From: Colimorpha sp045597845
GTDB taxonomy: Bacteria; Bacteroidota; Bacteroidia; Bacteroidales; P3
DNA: 64,000 nt
Reading direction: 5' to 3'
NCBI GenBank assembly: GCA_045597845.1
Contig: JAZLKZ010000107.1
Coordinates: 1-64,000 of the forward strand
Positions within the stretch are counted from its first letter, which is position 1. Each line of letters starts with the position of its first letter. The notes under the pieces were generated by a model, which searched no databases, was not told the DNA's origin, and saw only the letters and a program-made list of their open reading frames with translations. Made by a program: the position numbers and the translations under genes. This document shows, in pieces, positions 60,793-64,000 of this stretch.

Positions 60793-61470
60793 ATGCGTCT
60801 CTATCTCGTTCCTACTCCTGTCGGCAATCTCGGCGACATGACCTTTCGCGCCGTGGAGGTGCTGAAATCCGTTGACCTTATCTTGGCGGAAGACACCCGC
60901 ACCTCGCGTGTACTTATGCAGCACTACGGCATCACTACGCCGTTGCAGTCCTACCACATCTTCAACGAACATCAGATTGTCGATCAAATCGTTGACAAGA
61001 TTCTCAGTGGAATGGACATCGCCGTGGTGACCGATGCTGGCACGCCGGGCATCAGCGACCCAGGATTTCTCTTGGTTCGCGAAGTGGTGAAGCACGACAT
61101 CGAGGTGGAATGCCTGCCCGGAGCAACAGCTTTCGTGCCTGCACTTATCGACAGCGGCTTGCCTTGCGACCGATTTGTCTTCGAGGGATTCCTGCCCCAC
61201 AAAAAAGGCCGTCAGACCAAGATCCAGAGTCTTGCCGAAGAGACGCGCACCATGATCATCTACGAGTCGCCCTTCCGCTTGGTCAAACTGCTGGAGCAAC
61301 TCATCGAAGTGCTCGGACCCGAACGGCAAGTGAGCGTATCGCGCGAAATCAGCAAGCTCCACGCCGAAACCGCCCGTGGCACCCTTCAAGAAGTATTCGA
61401 CCACTTCAACAGCAAAGAGGTCAAAGGAGAGATTGTCGTCATCCTCGCCGGAAAGCCGAATGGTGAATAG
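60793..61470 (+). CDS. rsmI: 16S rRNA (cytidine-2'-O)-methyltransferase RsmI
   Basis: 225 residues. LYLVPTPVGNLGDMTFRA at the start and AEDTRTSRVL and DAGTPGISDPG motifs mark RsmI, which makes Cm1402 of 16S rRNA. It has tandem CTCCTAA/CTCAATT-type units upstream. Confidence 0.95.
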   Translation: MRLYLVPTPVGNLGDMTFRAVEVLKSVDLILAEDTRTSRVLMQHYGITTPLQSYHIFNEHQIVDQIVDKILSGMDIAVVTDAGTPGISDPGFLLVREVVKHDIEVECLPGATAFVPALIDSGLPCDRFVFEGFLPHKKGRQTKIQSLAEETRTMIIYESPFRLVKLLEQLIEVLGPERQVSVSREISKLHAETARGTLQEVFDHFNSKEVKGEIVVILAGKPNGE

Positions 61471-61513
61471 AGACCTTGACCTTGACCTTAACCTTAACTA
61501 ATTCTCAATTCGT
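61471..61513 (+). repeat. Short tandem array upstream of the MgtC gene
   Basis: CCTTGA-type 6 bp units (three to four copies) are followed by CTAATTC / TCAATTC words and reach the ATG at 61514. Confidence 0.5.
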
Positions 61514-61987
61514 ATGGAACTCACCGTTTTTCTCAACCGCCTACTCTGCGCCCTCGTGGCAGGAATCCTCATCGGACTGGAGCGTCAGCTGCGCCAACGC
61601 AATGCAGGACTGGTCACGAACTCCTTGGTGGCTGTAGGTGCCTGCATTTTCATCCTCACCTCCGAGAGCGTCATCCTCGCCACCACCGCCGACCGACCCA
61701 ATTTCGACAACCTGCGCGTACTCTCACAAGTCGTCACGGGCATAGGTTTCTTGGGCGCCGGCGTCATCATGAAAGACGGACTCACCATCCACGGGCTCAA
61801 CTCCGCCGCAACACTCTGGTGTTCAGCGGCAGTAGGAAGTCTCTGCGGCTTCGGTATGTGGCGCGAAGCCATCGTCGCCAGCATCGTCATCCTGTTCATC
61901 AACTGGATACTCCGCTACATCGAGCGCAATATCGCCGAACGCGCCCAAGACAAATTCAACAAAGAAGACCACCCCGAAAAGAAATAG
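61514..61987 (+). CDS. MgtC/SapB family membrane protein
   Basis: 157 residues with the MgtC motif LIGLERQLRQRNAGL, GIGFLGAGVIMKDG and several transmembrane helices. MgtC-like proteins affect magnesium homeostasis and F-type ATPase. No regulator is nearby. Confidence 0.9.
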   Translation: MELTVFLNRLLCALVAGILIGLERQLRQRNAGLVTNSLVAVGACIFILTSESVILATTADRPNFDNLRVLSQVVTGIGFLGAGVIMKDGLTIHGLNSAATLWCSAAVGSLCGFGMWREAIVASIVILFINWILRYIERNIAERAQDKFNKEDHPEKK

Positions 61988-62641
61988 CTTTTCGAGACAG
62001 ATCTTACCCACCAATTTTCTGAATCTTTTTGCCAAAGACTGCAGAGAAATACTCCCAGTAGAATTTACTGATTTCGATTTACTTAACGCCAAATTCGGTC
62101 ATTTGGCGCAGTTTCGTCTGATTACTTTTCTACCATTTGCGGATAATTTGCGGTCATTTGCGTTTGCTTTATCCTAAAAACATTAGGACCGAAAAGAACC
62201 ACGCCACATCTTGACATTCTCCTTAACTTTGCACCCTGAAACAGACAGAAGCATGTTCCCCAAGTAAGCCGAATAAAAAACCTTATCACCAACGGAAGAA
62301 ATTGTCATCCACAAGGCATCTAATATGCAAAAAATTTGTATCTTTGCACTTGAAAACCACGAGCGTTTTGTGGGATGCCTTTGAAAGCATTTGTACGGTC
62401 TCATCTAGAAAATCGCCAATTAAATAGAGGGAAAGATCGCGTCAAAAGCCTATTGTTTGATATGTTATGGCAGCACCATTCATATCTCAAGCATAGGATG
62501 ACGTTTCTTCCGTTTTATTTCCCCGCAGGTGTTTGGCGATACCTCTAGATGATAGGACGTTGCAACAGAGTTCTATGCTTTCTCTGTATTGGCAAGTGAA
62601 CATCATCTCGGGAACTCGGATGAAAAATAAAATGCAAAACA
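61988..62641 (+). other. 654 bp gene-free region with promoter elements and a hairpin
   Basis: The inverted repeat CGCCAAAT / ATTTGGCG (62087-62094 and 62101-62108) is perfect. TAACTTTG (62224-62231) and TATCTTTG (62339-62346) are candidate -7 elements; the second could drive the 62642 operon with a leader of about 290 nt. No protein-like frame is visible. Confidence 0.4.
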
Positions 62642-62884
62642 ATGCTCATTATATCAAAACTCAAATGTGAAGCATGTGGGGAAGCCTATGAGTGCATTAT
62701 GCCAGCCAACGGTATTTGGTGCAAAACATGCGGAAAACCTTTTAATTTGTGTCCTGAATGCAAAAAGACCATAACTCATTGTGATTGGTGTGGCGGTGAA
62801 TTTGAAGACGGCTATGCCCATACATCTAAAGAAGTCAGCAAAAGAGAACACATCAATTGTCGTCCAGAAGAAATAATGTTTTAA
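62642..62884 (+). CDS. Small zinc-ribbon protein
   Basis: 80 residues with paired cysteines: CEACGEAYEC, CKTCGKPF, CPECKKTITHCDWCGGEF. This is at least two zinc-binding knuckles. Family unknown. It begins a closely packed gene group with the HhH-like gene (11 bp gap) and a third gene. Confidence 0.72.
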   Translation: MLIISKLKCEACGEAYECIMPANGIWCKTCGKPFNLCPECKKTITHCDWCGGEFEDGYAHTSKEVSKREHINCRPEEIMF

Positions 62885-62895
62885 TTCATAAAGAA

Positions 62896-63996
62896 ATGTT
62901 GATACAAGATATCTTACGAAACTTCCAACAACAATTGTTGGATGAACTATATTCAATATCTCTTCCTTCAGAGAATGAATTGAATAAGAAAACATCAAAA
63001 TTACAGATCAAACGATATTGCTGTTTGAGGATGTTATACAACGTCGCTGAATGTATGATAAACCAACCGCAATGGGAGGATAGGGAATTGATTGAAGGAC
63101 TTCCCAAAAGAAAAATCCACCTATTAAGCGAGAAAGACATAATTGCTTTATGCAAAGAATTGTTTGAGATAAAAAGAGAATACAGTGACGGCATTGTTTT
63201 TCGTTGCCCCCCAATAACCTGGTCAGGACGTGACATCGCTGGTACTCTATTAAATGACAACGAAGGCAGCTATGAGAAATTACTCAATGCGATAAACCTT
63301 AATCCTATTACGAAAACACCTCAGTACAAAACCACAGCAAACGGTAAGACCGAAGTACATGGCTTTACGTACCTTCCTGCCGTCACCAGTATGTTAGACA
63401 CACTCCAGCATCATGATTTGACAATGGAAAACATTTATCAAATCTCGTTGTGGAAAGTTGACCGCTATCCTCAATTGGATTATCTAACATTAGACGCACT
63501 GAATAGCGTCAAAGACGACACCAATTTGGATGTAGCCAAGACACGAGACATCTTGGAAAAACTACTCAACACCCAAGGAGTAGGACTGCCTATGGCTTCG
63601 GCATATCTTCGTTTTATCTATCCTCAAGTATATCAAATCATCGACCACCGTGCCTATCGCGCCGCATTTGATTACAAGGAGCCACTGCACGCAAATGATT
63701 CCGTAAAAAATCTTTGCGACACATACATCAAGTATTTGGAAAAGCTGCAAGGCATAGCTGATAATGGTTATCATGGCATATCTGTCACCTTTGAAGACTT
63801 GGACCGTTTTCTCTACGACGTGGACAAAAAAGCAGGTTATACTGTGAACATGCCACTAAAAGACATCAACCGTGATTTATGGAAGGATGTTGTCAAAAAT
63901 CTTGGGGGAAAATTTCAAAAATATCTCATAACCAAAGACAACATCGGAAATATTGTAAAGAATCATCGAAACCAGAAGAATAACAAAAAATTATGA
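62896..63996 (+). CDS. HhH DNA glycosylase-like protein
   Basis: 366 residues from the ATG at 62896. The C-terminal half holds LLNTQGVGLPMASAYLRFIYP and QIIDHRAYRAAF (about 223-258), which resembles the helix-hairpin-helix and catalytic Asp (D250) of HhH-GPD base-excision glycosylases. The N-terminal 200 residues are helical and unrecognised. A DNA-acting role is likely. The stop overlaps the next ATG by ATGA. An in-frame ATG at 62857 lies inside the upstream gene and is less likely. Confidence 0.65.
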   Translation: MLIQDILRNFQQQLLDELYSISLPSENELNKKTSKLQIKRYCCLRMLYNVAECMINQPQWEDRELIEGLPKRKIHLLSEKDIIALCKELFEIKREYSDGIVFRCPPITWSGRDIAGTLLNDNEGSYEKLLNAINLNPITKTPQYKTTANGKTEVHGFTYLPAVTSMLDTLQHHDLTMENIYQISLWKVDRYPQLDYLTLDALNSVKDDTNLDVAKTRDILEKLLNTQGVGLPMASAYLRFIYPQVYQIIDHRAYRAAFDYKEPLHANDSVKNLCDTYIKYLEKLQGIADNGYHGISVTFEDLDRFLYDVDKKAGYTVNMPLKDINRDLWKDVVKNLGGKFQKYLITKDNIGNIVKNHRNQKNNKKL

Positions 63997-64000
63997 AAAA
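63993..64000 (+). CDS. Start of a third operon gene (cut by the window end)
   Basis: ATGAAAAA overlaps the stop codon of the HhH-like gene as ATGA, which marks translational coupling. Only the first two codons are visible. Confidence 0.5.

Overview
The window is chromosomal DNA from a member of the Bacteroidota, most likely order Bacteroidales. The signs are: promoters of the TTTG - 19 bp - TAnnTTTG type with almost no Shine-Dalgarno sites; a C10 (streptopain-like) protease gene followed by a type IX secretion sorting domain; PD40/OmpA, DUF4369-type TlpA, HU-SPOR and fimbrillin-like proteins; and zinc-free L31. Housekeeping genes (uvrA, lon, mnmE, glmM, kdsB, trmB, yebC, rsmI) look intact and vertically inherited. 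I cannot name the genus.

Layout. 1-3.7 kb: a duplicated wbuC-type cupin gene flanks a Fic gene and a split HipA kinase (HipS/HipT-like). 3.9-6.8 kb: a UDP-sugar 4-epimerase and dehydrogenase pair separated by an S23 four-helix-bundle gene that is tightly bracketed by heptanucleotide arrays. 6.9-15.6 kb: an accessory zone with many broken genes (lipoprotein, repeat protein, CAT remnant, EFR1-type flavodoxin/ferredoxin, MATE-HATPase fusion, YdeI remnant). 15.5-27.5 kb: DUF2130, macro domain, mnmE, uvrA, tRNA-Pro(GGG), PD40/OmpA protein, lon, MarR.

27.5-37.1 kb is the most interesting part: nine co-directional, closely packed minus-strand genes. They encode a VOC protein, an AONS-family acyltransferase, a short-chain dehydrogenase, HdrC-, HdrB-, HdrA- and second HdrC-like proteins, an HdrE/HdrD-like membrane iron-sulfur protein, and a cysteate synthase-like enzyme. 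The first and last enzymes plus the SDR reconstruct a plausible sulfonolipid (capnine) pathway: cysteate, then condensation with an acyl thioester, then ketone reduction. Embedded between them is a complete heterodisulfide-reductase-like electron-transfer module whose role is unknown to me; supplying or removing electrons at the sulfur or lipid stage is the natural hypothesis.

37.4-54 kb: L31, a candidate small RNA, an OmpA-like exported protein, a block of ATA-rich exported proteins, a CPBP protease, TlpA-like and M3 peptidase genes, PspC, and a C10 protease separated by a stop codon from its C-terminal sorting domain. 54-62 kb: core genes. 62.6 kb to the end: a small zinc-ribbon gene, an HhH-glycosylase-like gene and a third gene whose start overlaps it by ATGA.

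Two window-wide patterns recur. Short tandem arrays, mostly of 7 bp units, fill gene junctions and often abut stop or start codons. Twelve frame-disrupting lesions (seven one-base indels in base runs, five in-frame stops) fall in accessory genes and none in core genes, which points to decay under relaxed selection, although long-read homopolymer errors remain possible.
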